From assembly GCA_013140605.1 (NCBI GenBank), contig JABFSL010000018.1:1-64000 (forward strand): a stretch of 64,000 nt of DNA, read 5' to 3'. Below are positions 7,848 through 16,050 of the stretch, one piece after another. Within the stretch, counting starts at the first letter, position 1, and every line of letters begins with the position of its first letter. Under the pieces are notes generated by a model, which had not been told where the DNA came from, made no database searches, and was given only the letters and a program-made list of their open reading frames with translations. The translations under genes and the position numbers were made by a program. This stretch comes from Anaerolineales bacterium. GTDB lineage: Bacteria > Chloroflexota > Anaerolineae > Anaerolineales > Villigracilaceae.

Positions 7848-10268
7848 ATGCATGATGCGACCCAAAGCCGCCTGCTACGATGGGCAGCGCTTTTTCTCTT
7901 CATCCAATCCACGATCTTAACACTCTCGCCCGCAGTGCGTGAACGCACATGGGATGTGGATTATAGATTCATGCACTGGCTGGGATTCTTTGCCTGGATC
8001 GCGTTGATGGCTCTCGCGCATCGGGCAACCATCAAGCAATTACCCGAACGCGATCCTTATCTGCTGCCGACAGCGGCCCTGCTCAGCGGCTGGGGGTTGC
8101 TCACCATCTGGCGGCTGGACGAAACCTTCGGCTTGCGTCAAACGGCCTGGCTGGCTGTCAGCGTGATCGTATTTATCTTTGCCCTGTACCTCCCTCAAAA
8201 CCTTTTCTTTCTAAGACGCTATAAATATGTTCTGCTCAGCGGCGGGCTGTTCATCACAGCGCTGACGCTTCTCTTTGGAATCAATCCGCTGGGTATCGGG
8301 CCGCATTTATGGTTGGGATGCTGCGGTGTTTACTTTCAACCTTCCGAGCCATTAAAACTTTTGCTGGTAATTTATCTTTCTGCATATCTGGCTGATCGAA
8401 TCAACATTCGATTGTCTTCCCTGCCTCTGCTTGTGCCGACACTGGTTGTGACGGGGATATCTCTTTTGCTGCTGCTTGTCCAGCGCGACCTTGGCACCGC
8501 GTCCATTTTTGTTTTCATATTCACCATTATTATTTTTCTCGCCACAGGCAAACGACGCGTCTTATTAACCACGGTGCTTTTCTTAACGCTTGCGCTTGTG
8601 ATCGGATATTTTTTCATCGACATTATCCGCGTGCGCGTGGATGGCTGGATCAATCCCTGGGATGATCCATCGGGCAATTCCTATCAGATCGTACAATCGA
8701 TCCTTGCTGTTGCCAATGGAGGAACGATCGGACGCGGCCCCGGACTGGGCAGCCCGTTACTGGTACCGGTTGCCATTTCGGATTTTATCTTCGCCGCCAT
8801 TGCGGAAGAGTCGGGTCTGGTCGGGAGCCTGGGACTGCTCGTTGCCATCTGGTTGATCCTGGCTCGAGGCTTGATCGCCGCACTGCGCGCCGTAGATAGA
8901 TTCCGCCGCTACCTCGCAGCCGGTATCGTGACCTATTTTGGCATTCAAAGTTTGCTTATCATTGGCGGAAATTTACGCCTGCTTCCACTGACCGGCGTGA
9001 CCCTACCATTCGTTTCTTATGGCGGTTCATCCCTGTTGACTTCTTTTATCGCCTTATTCCTTTTGCTGGTCATCAGCAATTTGGCAGACAGTGAACCTGC
9101 TCCGCTGGAGGACCCAAGGCCATACTCAATTTTGGGTGGAATCCTTGCACTGGGACTCGCGGCTGTGGCATTGACCAGCGCCTGGTGGGCGATCGTCCGC
9201 AGCCCAGACCTGCTCAGCCGAACGGACAATGCGCGCCGCTCCATCGCAGACCGCTATGTTCCGCGCGGCGAATTAATTGACCGCAATAATGAGCCGATCA
9301 ATATCACCGAAGGCGAGAGCGGAACTTACAACCGCGTGTATTTATATCCAGACCTCGCCCCCATTACTGGCTATACCCATCCGATATTCGGTCAGGCTGG
9401 GCTGGAAGCAACGCTTGATGATTATTTGCGCGGCCTGCAGGGGAATCCAGCCAGCCTGATTTGGTGGGATCATTTGCTTTACGGAACCCCGCCTCCCGGG
9501 CTTGATATTCGTCTAAGCCTGGATCTCGCATTGCAATCACAGACGGATCAAATGCTTGGCGACCATGCCGGCTCAGTCATTCTGATGAATGCTGAAACGG
9601 GCGAAATTCTGGTTATGGCTTCGCACCCAACGTATGACCCAAACAAATTGGATGACCAAGGTAATTCACTGTCACAAGATTTGGATGCCCCGCTGGTGAA
9701 CCGCGCAACGCAAGGCTTGTATCCAATTGGCACAGCCTTGAAACCTTTGGTACAGGCTGAGTTTGGAAAACAACAACCAACAGAGTCTGAACTAAAAGTC
9801 TTTTACCAAAAGCTCGGGCTTCTTCAAGCACCCGCCATAAATATGCCTGCGACTTTTGATGTGGAAAATAGCGCGATACAAAACTTGCGAATCAGTCCGC
9901 TTCAGGCGAGTCTTGCAATATCAGGGTTGAGCAATCACGGAGTTATGCCAACGCCGCGGATCGCAATGGCCGTAGATACGCCAGAGCAGGGATGGGTGGT
10001 GCTGGCAGCGGAGAATAAACTTGTTGAGGTGATGCAGGTCAAGGCGGCGGATGAAGCGGTTCTGCCCTTCATCGTGGCAGGCAAACCATATTGGAGTTAT
10101 ATTAGTCAGACAAGCAAAGACAAAACCACATTCACATGGCTGACAGCCGGTACGATCCCAGACTGGGGCGGGACGCCGTTGGTACTGGTTGTTACGCTGG
10201 AAGAAAGTAACTCATCCCTTGCCGAGCGCATAAGAAACACAATTTTGGATGCGGCGATAAATCAGTAA
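7848..10268 (+). CDS. RodA/FtsW-type polymerase fused to a degenerate PBP transpeptidase domain
   Basis: Residues 1 to about 420 form the multi-helix SEDS (RodA/FtsW) glycosyltransferase, with the signature LRLLPLTGVTLPFVSYGGSS. Residues about 440-806 match class B penicillin-binding proteins (RSIADRYVPRGELIDRNNEP, GSVILMNAETGEILVMASHP). These are normally two proteins acting together in peptidoglycan synthesis; here one chain holds both. In the transpeptidase half the catalytic Ser of SxxK is Thr629 (YPIGTALKP), and neither the SxN nor the KTG motif is visible, so it is probably not a transpeptidase. It may instead act as a structural or regulatory partner of the polymerase. The start follows mtnP by 75 bases. 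Confidence 0.85.
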   Translation: MHDATQSRLLRWAALFLFIQSTILTLSPAVRERTWDVDYRFMHWLGFFAWIALMALAHRATIKQLPERDPYLLPTAALLSGWGLLTIWRLDETFGLRQTAWLAVSVIVFIFALYLPQNLFFLRRYKYVLLSGGLFITALTLLFGINPLGIGPHLWLGCCGVYFQPSEPLKLLLVIYLSAYLADRINIRLSSLPLLVPTLVVTGISLLLLLVQRDLGTASIFVFIFTIIIFLATGKRRVLLTTVLFLTLALVIGYFFIDIIRVRVDGWINPWDDPSGNSYQIVQSILAVANGGTIGRGPGLGSPLLVPVAISDFIFAAIAEESGLVGSLGLLVAIWLILARGLIAALRAVDRFRRYLAAGIVTYFGIQSLLIIGGNLRLLPLTGVTLPFVSYGGSSLLTSFIALFLLLVISNLADSEPAPLEDPRPYSILGGILALGLAAVALTSAWWAIVRSPDLLSRTDNARRSIADRYVPRGELIDRNNEPINITEGESGTYNRVYLYPDLAPITGYTHPIFGQAGLEATLDDYLRGLQGNPASLIWWDHLLYGTPPPGLDIRLSLDLALQSQTDQMLGDHAGSVILMNAETGEILVMASHPTYDPNKLDDQGNSLSQDLDAPLVNRATQGLYPIGTALKPLVQAEFGKQQPTESELKVFYQKLGLLQAPAINMPATFDVENSAIQNLRISPLQASLAISGLSNHGVMPTPRIAMAVDTPEQGWVVLAAENKLVEVMQVKAADEAVLPFIVAGKPYWSYISQTSKDKTTFTWLTAGTIPDWGGTPLVLVVTLEESNSSLAERIRNTILDAAINQ

Positions 10269-10277
10269 ATGGAATCA

Positions 10278-10307
10278 AAAAAGGTCAGGCAAAAGCCTGA
10301 CCTTTTT
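10278..10307. terminator. Bidirectional intrinsic terminator
   Basis: AAAAAGGTCAGGC, AAAA, GCCTGACCTTTTT is a perfect 13-base-pair stem between the converging RodA fusion and ferredoxin genes. Confidence 0.9.
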
Positions 10308-10320
10308 AGTGCAAATCTTA

Positions 10321-10734
10321 TTACACGCCCTGATCGCTGTCTTTTGCAGCGTAGCCGGGGCCGCCCTTGAAGAAGGTGTAGTTGGGTTTTATGTCCGGGG
10401 TGAGGTCAACAACTTCACCGGCGGCGAGCTGCTTGGTGGTTTCAAGAACGATTGCCTTGCCATGATGATTGGTGGCTTCGTAATGACCGGTCAGTCCGAC
10501 ATTGCTGACATATTCGCCGCCCTTCGCGGTATATGCGGCAGGCACTTCATCTTCAGGGAAGATGGCTGCGAACGGGCACTCAGGAACGCAAGCGCCGCAG
10601 TCAATGCAGGTGTCAGGGTCAATATAAATCCACGGCCATTCAGCAACGGGCTGGCCGGGAACCATACACTCGACCGGGCATACATCGATGCAACCGCGGT
10701 CACGAACACATAAACTTGTAATAATGTGGGTCAT
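10321..10734 (-). CDS. Seven-/eight-iron ferredoxin
   Basis: A soluble electron carrier of 137 residues. The first cluster motif is CVRDRGCIDVCPVEC, and the second is CIDCGACVPECP. Together they give the Cys pattern of FdxA-type ferredoxins, in which one cluster is often 3Fe-4S. The long C-terminal extension (residues 65-137) is more than simple ferredoxins have and contains HYEATNHHGKA. The gene is monocistronic, with a good promoter at 10778 and GGAGC before the ATG. Possible partners in this window are the aldehyde ferredoxin oxidoreductase at 63881 and the Mo hydroxylase, but no linkage proves it. Confidence 0.88.
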   Translation of the reverse strand: MTHIITSLCVRDRGCIDVCPVECMVPGQPVAEWPWIYIDPDTCIDCGACVPECPFAAIFPEDEVPAAYTAKGGEYVSNVGLTGHYEATNHHGKAIVLETTKQLAAGEVVDLTPDIKPNYTFFKGGPGYAAKDSDQGV

Positions 10735-10777
10735 GGGAATTTGCTCCTAGTGAGAATGTGAACAAACGAATGCGCCT

Positions 10778-10805
10778 ATTATATCTTCGTTTATATTCGT
10801 GGCAA
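10778..10805 (-). promoter_or_regulatory. Promoter of the ferredoxin gene
   Basis: On the minus strand TTGCCA (10805-10800), 16 bases, TATAAT (10783-10778). The leader is about 38 bases and ends in a GGAGC ribosome site. Confidence 0.65.
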
Positions 10806-10850
10806 GGGTAAGTTTTATTTTTTCATTGCCGCTCGTAAGTAACCCGATAT

Positions 10851-10888
10851 AAAAACACATCCCGCAAAATAGCAGGATGTGTTTTTTT
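10851..10888 (-). terminator. Terminator of the superoxide dismutase gene
   Basis: AAAAACACATCC and GGATGTGTTTTTTT enclose a 12-base loop, just downstream of the sod stop codon. Confidence 0.85.
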
Positions 10889-10906
10889 AATAAATTTTGT
10901 TTATAT

Positions 10907-11512
10907 TTATTTCGCAGCAAAACGTGCGGCAACGGCATCCCAATTGATCACATTCCAAAAAGCGGCGATGTATTCGGGGCGGCGGTTCTGATACTTCAAG
11001 TAATACGCATGTTCCCAGACATCAATGCCGAGGACCGGAGTCAGGTCGTCAGAAAGCGGGCTGTCCTGATTGGCGGTGGATACAACAGCGAGGCCGTTGC
11101 CCTTTTTGACGAGCCAGGCCCAGCCAGAGCCGAAGCGAGTGGTGGCGGCCTTTTCAAACTCGGCCTTGAAAGAATCAAATGAAGTGAAGGATGAATCAAT
11201 TGCCTTGGCCAACTCACCTTTCGGTGCGCCGCCAGCGTTGGGACCCAATACTTCAAAGAACAGGTTGTGATTGAATGTGCCGCCGCCATGATTGCGGACA
11301 ACTCCACGGACAGCTTCGGGCACTGCGTTCAGATCACCGAGTAAAGATTCGAGTGATTTGCCAGCAAGTTCGGGGGTCTTCTCGACCGCGCCATTCAAAT
11401 TGGTGACATAGGTGTTATGGTGTTTGGAGTGGTGAATCTCCATTGTGCGCGCATCAATATGAGGTTCCAATGCGTCGTATGCATAAGCGAGTTTGGGAAG
11501 TTCAAAAGCCAT
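10907..11512 (-). CDS. sodA: Fe/Mn superoxide dismutase
   Basis: Converts superoxide to oxygen and peroxide in the cytoplasm. It has 201 residues, normal for the family. Metal ligands are readable: His in [13 protein letters not shown], His in [11 protein letters not shown], and Asp/His in [29 protein letters not shown] fits the Mn/cambialistic side, but the metal cannot be settled from sequence. A strong AAGGAGAG site sits before the ATG and a promoter lies at 11560. An oxygen-defence enzyme here implies at least occasional exposure to air. Confidence 0.95.
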   Translation of the reverse strand: MAFELPKLAYAYDALEPHIDARTMEIHHSKHHNTYVTNLNGAVEKTPELAGKSLESLLGDLNAVPEAVRGVVRNHGGGTFNHNLFFEVLGPNAGGAPKGELAKAIDSSFTSFDSFKAEFEKAATTRFGSGWAWLVKKGNGLAVVSTANQDSPLSDDLTPVLGIDVWEHAYYLKYQNRRPEYIAAFWNVINWDAVAARFAAK

Positions 11513-11559
11513 TTTTTTCTCTCCTTGAGTTGGTAAACGTTTTTATCTTTTATAATTTC

Positions 11560-11588
11560 ATTTTACCTTGAACGCGGCATACCCGCAA
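11560..11588 (-). promoter_or_regulatory. Promoter of sodA
   Basis: On the minus strand TTGCGG (11588-11583), 17 bases, TAAAAT (11565-11560). It lies in the 130-base gap to the divergent EamA gene. Confidence 0.55.
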
Positions 11589-11642
11589 GAATTTAGACAA
11601 TTTTTATACAAATATCATATAAATCAACGAGGCATCTTAGCA

Positions 11643-12584
11643 ATGACAGACTCCCGCGCACGCTACCTGCTCCCTTTCGCCATACTTGTCGCAATACTCG
11701 CAGTTTCCACGGCCAGCATCTTTATTCGATTCGCGCAAAATGATGGAGCGCCTTCGCTTGTGATCGCCGCATTGAGATTAACTTTCGCGACGCTGATCCT
11801 CGCCCCAATTGCATTGACAAAGCATCTTGAGGAAATAAAACGCTTCACACTTAACGAGATTCTGCTCGGTGCTTTCTCAGGCATTTTTCTGGCTGTGCAT
11901 TTTGCCACGTGGATATCATCGCTTGAATACACCAGCGTGGCAAGTTCAGTCGTGTTCGTGAGCACAGGTCCGCTTTGGGTGGCGTTGCTCTCTCCGTTGC
12001 TGTTGAAGGAGCATCTTGCGCGGACAGCCATCTTCGGGTTGGGATTGTCACTCGCAGGCGGAACAATTATCGGGTTGTCTGATGCGTGCGTTTGGGACGC
12101 GGGATTATCCTGCCCCGCATTGCAAGATGTCATGCAAGGCCGCGCAATGTGGGGGAATTTCCTGGCACTGCTTGGTGCATTGACCGTGACGGGCTATCTC
12201 ATCATTGGCAGAAAATTACGGTCACGTGTTTCACTGGTGCCGTATATTTTTATGGTGTACGGAATGGCGGCCATCGCGCTGATCGTGATCATGCTCATTT
12301 CGGGCAATTCGCCTTTTGGGTACGCGCCAAAAACCTATGGCTGGATATTTTTACTGGCGGCGCTTCCGCAATTGATCGGACACTCGACCTACAATTGGGC
12401 GTTGAAGTATTTGCCCGCCGCGCTGGTGGCAGTGATGACTCTCGGCGAACCAATCGGCTCGGCCATATTGGCATTTTTTATTTTGAACGAAACACCAACG
12501 CTGGCGACACTGTTCGGCGGGGCGTTGATCCTTGCGGGAATTTATCTCGCTTCACGGCAGGGTCACCAGCCTAAACAACAATAG
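11643..12584 (+). CDS. EamA/DMT-family transporter
   Basis: A 313-residue inner-membrane protein with ten predicted helices and the two repeated EamA halves, such as ATLILAPIALTKHL and the second-half LAALPQLIGHSTYNWALKYL. Members export small metabolites or amino acids; no substrate can be assigned. One soluble loop, CVWDAGLSCPALQDVMQGRA, separates the halves and holds two Cys. The ATG at 11643 follows GAGG and precedes the first helix; an upstream reading to 11568 adds a non-hydrophobic leader that I reject. Confidence 0.85.
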   Translation: MTDSRARYLLPFAILVAILAVSTASIFIRFAQNDGAPSLVIAALRLTFATLILAPIALTKHLEEIKRFTLNEILLGAFSGIFLAVHFATWISSLEYTSVASSVVFVSTGPLWVALLSPLLLKEHLARTAIFGLGLSLAGGTIIGLSDACVWDAGLSCPALQDVMQGRAMWGNFLALLGALTVTGYLIIGRKLRSRVSLVPYIFMVYGMAAIALIVIMLISGNSPFGYAPKTYGWIFLLAALPQLIGHSTYNWALKYLPAALVAVMTLGEPIGSAILAFFILNETPTLATLFGGALILAGIYLASRQGHQPKQQ

Positions 12585-12700
12585 CTCTCTTGCATAAGTA
12601 GGTGTAATGTAGCCACAGAGCACGCAGAGTCTTTTGAGAAGAACCTTTAAAACTCTGTTTTTCTCTGTGCCCTCTGTGGCAAAAAGACTTTTACAAGAGG
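12585..12700. repeat. Dispersed ~120-base repeat, copy A
   Basis: The stretch starts CTCTCTTGCATAAGTAG and ends CTTTTACAAGAG, with inner GCCACAGAGCACGCAGAG facing CTCTGTGCCCTCTGTGGC. The ends are inverted (CTCTTG/CAAGAG). A related copy lies on the opposite strand at 62301-62460. This is the layout of a small non-autonomous element. Confidence 0.65.
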
Positions 12701-12721
12701 GCAAATAAGGATCGCAATGAC

Positions 12722-13300
12722 ATGAATAAAATCATCATCATTATGGGCGTAGCGGGTTGTGGAAAGTCCACGATCGGTTCAATGCTCGCGCATGAACTAG
12801 GCTGGGATTTTTATGACGCCGATGATTTTCATTCGGAATCAAACCGTATGAAGATGGCGCAAAATATTCCGCTGACGGATGAAGACCGCGCAGGCTGGCT
12901 TGACTCGTTACGGAGTTTGATCGGTCAAAATATTCAAAATGAAAAATCAATCGTGCTGGCATGTTCCGCGTTGAAAAAATCCTACCGCGATATTCTTGGC
13001 AATCCCCACAATCAATATGTCGCTGCGAGCGGATTCACCGCGAAGCAGTCTCCGCATCAAGACAAGGAGGTTGCTTCGGGGAAAACACCCTCGCAACGAC
13101 ATATCGAATTTATCTATCTGCGCGGAACATACGAACAGATCGAAGCACGATTATTACAACGCAGCGGGCATTTCATGTCTGCTAAAATGCTGGCGAGTCA
13201 GTTTGATATACTCGAAGAACCACATGACGCTTTGACAATTGACATTACCCACACGCCGCAGGAAATCATTTCCGCCATTCGCAAAGGACTTGCCTTATGA
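12722..13300 (+). CDS. gntK: Gluconokinase with an in-frame palindromic insert
   Basis: Phosphorylates gluconate to 6-phosphogluconate in the cytoplasm. The P-loop GVAGCGKST is at residues 9-17, followed by FYDADDFHSESNRMKM and PLTDEDRAGWL, which are typical GntK, then CSALKKSYRDIL and the LID-like FIYLRGTYEQIEARLLQRSG. Between these last two the family needs only a short link. Here about 29 residues (near 99-128) are encoded by an 86-base palindromic repeat. Flanking motifs stay in one frame, so the gene is probably functional with an added surface loop. It overlaps ybaK by ATGA. Confidence 0.9.
   Translation: MNKIIIIMGVAGCGKSTIGSMLAHELGWDFYDADDFHSESNRMKMAQNIPLTDEDRAGWLDSLRSLIGQNIQNEKSIVLACSALKKSYRDILGNPHNQYVAASGFTAKQSPHQDKEVASGKTPSQRHIEFIYLRGTYEQIEARLLQRSGHFMSAKMLASQFDILEEPHDALTIDITHTPQEIISAIRKGLAL
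13017..13102. repeat. Palindromic repeat inserted in gntK
   Basis: Two 37-base arms (13017-13053 and 13066-13102) are inverted and mostly identical, beginning ATGTCGCTGCGAGCGG and ATGTCGTTGCGAGGGT when read inward, around a 12-base loop. It is open in the gntK frame. The TGTCnTTGCGAGCGAAGCAATC style is typical of intergenic repeats. Confidence 0.8.
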
Positions 13301-13776
13301 AACTCCCATCCCATTTATATCTCGACAATTTAAATATCCCATACGAGGCGCGCAGTTTTTCGCCTGAGACAGAAAAAGGCGCGGCCAACGTGGCGCGCGT
13401 TTTAGGTTTCTCTGAAAGGCAGGCCGTGAAAACCCTCATCTTTCAAGTGGACACTGGCGAGCGGGTATTGGTGATGCTCGGCGGCGACCAGAACGCCGTC
13501 TCTGGCAATTTGAAGAAGGCCATCGGCTCACGCAATATTCAAATGGCCGCGCCTGAAGTGGTAAAGGAAACAACTGGATATATCATCGGCTCGATCCCCG
13601 CTTTTGGCTGGCAGCCGCCAAATTTCAGATCCTTCCTTGAGGCGAGCCTGCTCAATGAACCCATCCTCGGCACGGGCGGAGGTCAATGGGGCGAGGAGAT
13701 CATGATCACGCCTGAAAATCTGGTCAGGGCGAGTCATGCAATTGTGGTGAATTTGACAGTGAGGGAAAATCAGTGA
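13297..13776 (+). CDS. YbaK/ProX-type aminoacyl-tRNA deacylase
   Basis: A 159-residue single-domain protein of the YbaK/EbsC family, which removes wrongly attached amino acids from tRNA (often Cys-tRNA-Pro). Family landmarks are the N-terminal YEARSFSPETEKGAANVARV, the lysine in QAVKTLIFQVDTGERVLVML, GDQNAVSGNLKKAIGSRNIQM and GYIIGSIPAFGW. The start overlaps gntK by four bases. Its 3' end runs into a degenerate stop-rich stretch (CAGTGAGCAGTGGACAGTGAACAG) that marks the edge of the accessory island. Confidence 0.9.
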   Translation: MKLPSHLYLDNLNIPYEARSFSPETEKGAANVARVLGFSERQAVKTLIFQVDTGERVLVMLGGDQNAVSGNLKKAIGSRNIQMAAPEVVKETTGYIIGSIPAFGWQPPNFRSFLEASLLNEPILGTGGGQWGEEIMITPENLVRASHAIVVNLTVRENQ

Positions 13777-13833
13777 GCAGTGGACAGTGAACAGCTTGGC
13801 GTCAAGAGATTAATATGTTCAGTAGTTCATAAT

Positions 13834-13990
13834 TCTGGAGTCCATCAGCTTGCTGATGAGTTGAAGTCTAAATTTTAGCCGTTCATTTGCCTTGTGAACG
13901 AAATTGGAGTGCTTTTTTACGGTAAAAATGTATGAAGCAGTATTTCTTTATTCATCATATCAAGCAGACAGCAAGCTGTCCGACTCCAGA
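13834..13990. repeat. Small element with terminal inverted repeats, in gene-free 13777-14165
   Basis: TCTGGAGTC followed by the hairpin CATCAGCTTGCTGATG (left) is mirrored by GACAGCAAGCTGTC then GACTCCAGA (right), 157 bases in all. I see no gene in 13777-14165, only this element, the hairpin at 14066 and the run-up to the first cassette gene. Confidence 0.6.
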
Positions 13991-14065
13991 GTCTTTTTCG
14001 TGAACTTCTGATTTTGTTTGAGATACAAGGCGTTATAATCTGTATATAGGATATTATAAAGAAAT

Positions 14066-14106
14066 ATTTCTGTATAACCACCCAAATTGGGGTCTTATAC
14101 AGAAAT
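14066..14106. repeat. Hairpin before the first cassette gene
   Basis: ATTTCTGTATAA (14066-14077) pairs perfectly with TTATACAGAAAT (14095-14106), and the loop holds CCCAAATTGGG. Eighteen bases on, GTTGGCTGGCTGTCC (near 14124) resembles the cassette-junction start GTTGGGCTGTTGTCC at 16712, so a decayed recombination site is possible. Confidence 0.5.
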
Positions 14107-14165
14107 CCGTCTGGTTAAATCATAGTTGGCTGGCTGTCCTCCAAAAAATAACCTGAGGGTTAATC

Positions 14166-14837
14166 ATGAATGTATCGTTTGACAAAATTGCTCCACCAGT
14201 TGCTTTTGTTATTGTAGGTTTAATTTTGATTCTAGTCGGAGCGGCTGGAGTTATTCCAATTGGAACTCCGCAACCGATAATTACAGAGCCAATATATAGA
14301 GCCATACTTGTTGGACTTGGTATTATTCTTACTGTGTTGGGTCCGTTATTTGTTTGGAGAGAACTGAGCCAGAAAAAGACTACTCATCTGCCTTCCAATA
14401 AACCCATTGGTTCTGAAAAAACGTCAGAAATTGACACGACAAATGTACAAGGTTTTGCCGATAATCATATAAGCGGCGTGTGGGAGCAAATCATTTTTGG
14501 AGATAAAGCACCAAAACCGCCCGTGAATGTTATTAAGCGAGATATTGTCGAATGTAAGCAAACGGGAGAACTCGTAGAGGCAAGTATAGCCCGAATATTT
14601 CCCGAACACCAAAAGGGACGCAAATGGCATTTTGCAGGGCGTTTTAGGCACGATATTTTATTTGGTCATTTTTGGTCAGATAGCAACGACCATTTTAGTT
14701 TCGGGACTATTTATTTACGAAAAGAGGAGGACTACCTGAAAGGGAACTACGTTAGAGCAAGTCGGTATTCAACATCATGGAATAGCGATGTGTTAACCGT
14801 TGAGATAGTTCGATTAAAGTGGCAAAGACCAAAATAG
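14166..14837 (+). CDS. Cassette gene 1: two-helix membrane protein, unknown
   Basis: A 223-residue protein with two N-terminal membrane helices (VAFVIVGLILILVGAAGVI and AILVGLGIILTVLGPLFVW) and a soluble domain from about residue 80 (ISGVWEQIIFGDKAPKPP; GRKWHFAGRFRHDILFGHFW; GTIYLRKEEDYLKGNYVRAS). The soluble part looks like a beta-rich domain; I do not recognise it. Base composition is more A/T-rich than the surrounding core genes. The gene ends 21 bases before an attC-like site, as integron cassette genes do, and has no visible promoter of its own. Confidence 0.75.
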   Translation: MNVSFDKIAPPVAFVIVGLILILVGAAGVIPIGTPQPIITEPIYRAILVGLGIILTVLGPLFVWRELSQKKTTHLPSNKPIGSEKTSEIDTTNVQGFADNHISGVWEQIIFGDKAPKPPVNVIKRDIVECKQTGELVEASIARIFPEHQKGRKWHFAGRFRHDILFGHFWSDSNDHFSFGTIYLRKEEDYLKGNYVRASRYSTSWNSDVLTVEIVRLKWQRPK

Positions 14838-14858
14838 TCGTGCTCAAAATTCAACGCC

Positions 14859-14987
14859 AGCCAACAAAGCATGCACCTGACGTGTGGGATTCTGCGGCAT
14901 TTTCGAGCATTTTTCTGGCTTCGAGTTTTTTCTGCTCCCAAACCTTGTCCACGCCCATCCACATGCAGGTAACGCAAACCGTTGGGC
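14859..14987 (+). other. attC-like recombination site 1
   Basis: The left end AGCCAACAAAGC (one mismatch to the RYYYAAC consensus) and the right end AACGCAAACCGTTGGGC (perfect GTTRRRY) lie 129 bases apart. The inner arms ACCTG/CAGGT can pair. The inner sequence GAGTTTTTTCTGCTCCCAA and GTCCACGCCC is nearly the same as in site 3. Confidence 0.7.
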
Positions 14988-15018
14988 GCTTTACAGCAAT
15001 TGCTAATGAGGAAGCTAA

Positions 15019-15861
15019 ATGAAGACTTCACCAAAATTATTCGCTTTCATATTGATGCCCTTTGATCATTCTTACAATGATGTCTACAAGCTTGGTATTA
15101 AGGCGGCATGTGAAGATGTAGGAATTTACTGTGAACGGGTTGATGAACAGGTTTTTCAAGAAACAATACTAGAACGTGTTTACAATCAAATTTCGAAAGC
15201 AGATATTATTGTCGCAGATATGTCTGGAAGGAATCCGAATGTCTTTTATGAGGTGGGTTATGCTCACGCACTAGGAAAAACCACTATTTTACTTACAAAC
15301 AAAGCGGAAGATATACCCTTTGATCTAAAACACTTCCAGCACATCGTTTATGGGGAAAGTATCAGTTATTTGAAGGAGGAGCTATCAAAACGATTATTGT
15401 GGATTGCCGAACACCCAAGCCCAACCGAGTCCGCACAAAAAGTACACTTCGATGTATTTCTAGATCAATATAATTTATTACAACATAATGTTACATATGA
15501 GTGTCCCGTAAACCGTGTGCCATATCCAAAATTTACAATTCACAACCAAACGCCGCATACATTTGAGCAGGGTAAATTTCGTATCGGCATAATCGCGCCT
15601 GAACGGTATACATCTGTAAGAAGTTCGGGTGTCAGGGTGGTGAAGCTGCCAGACAATAAGCGAATTTTTATGCTTCCAACTCTGGACGACTTGTTTCCAG
15701 ATTCTTATGCTTACTTTGACATCATATTTGACGAGTCTCCAGCAAAAGATGAAGTGGACAAATTTACCGTTCGCATATTTTCTTCAATAGGTGCCTTTGA
15801 TTATCCTTTTTTTATCGCCGCAGGGTCGCCAGACCATGACGAAATCATTAGAATCGCCTAA
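15019..15861 (+). CDS. Cassette gene 2: nucleoside 2-deoxyribosyltransferase/TIR-like protein
   Basis: Residues 1-125 form a flavodoxin-like domain of the nucleoside deoxyribosyltransferase/TIR superfamily: FAFILMPFDHSYNDVYKLGI, then ADIIVADMSGRNPNVFYEVG and YAHALGKTTILLTN. The Glu in NVFYEVGYAHALGK is the expected catalytic residue for cleaving an N-glycosidic bond. Residues 140-280 form a second beta-rich domain I do not recognise. In bacteria this N-terminal fold occurs in base-salvage enzymes and in NAD-cleaving immune effectors. The two-domain layout and mobile cassette location make a defence role possible, not proven. The stop codon lies inside attC site 2. Confidence 0.8.
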   Translation: MKTSPKLFAFILMPFDHSYNDVYKLGIKAACEDVGIYCERVDEQVFQETILERVYNQISKADIIVADMSGRNPNVFYEVGYAHALGKTTILLTNKAEDIPFDLKHFQHIVYGESISYLKEELSKRLLWIAEHPSPTESAQKVHFDVFLDQYNLLQHNVTYECPVNRVPYPKFTIHNQTPHTFEQGKFRIGIIAPERYTSVRSSGVRVVKLPDNKRIFMLPTLDDLFPDSYAYFDIIFDESPAKDEVDKFTVRIFSSIGAFDYPFFIAAGSPDHDEIIRIA

Positions 15862-15985
15862 CACAGCATGCACCCGACTGGTGGGAGTCTGCGCGTTTTC
15901 AAGCAGTTTGTGTGGCTTGGACTTGGTTCCGTCAAAATGGCGTTCTCGCGTCCCACCCACCAGCGGGTAACACAAGCCGTTGGGC
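15856..15985 (+). other. attC-like recombination site 2
   Basis: GCCTAAC (perfect RYYYAAC, 15856-15862) and GTTGGGC (15979-15985) bound 130 bases. CACCCGACTGGTGGGA pairs with TCCCACCCACCAGCGGGT almost throughout with one unpaired base, as in folded attC sites. The gene 2 stop codon overlaps the left core. Confidence 0.78.
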
Positions 15986-16050
15986 GCTTAGATAAATATG
16001 AAAAAGTTATCAACACGACCAGATTATTGTCAAAAGGAGACATTTTTATC

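Noticed and set aside
12585-12700. CRISPR-like repeats
   Set aside because: The repeats are single, long and palindromic, without regular spacing or spacers; no cas gene is in the window.
15868-16050. 61-residue N-terminal extension of cassette gene 3
   Set aside because: It translates the attC site; the family-like start MNEFPTG at 16051 has its own AAAGGAG site.
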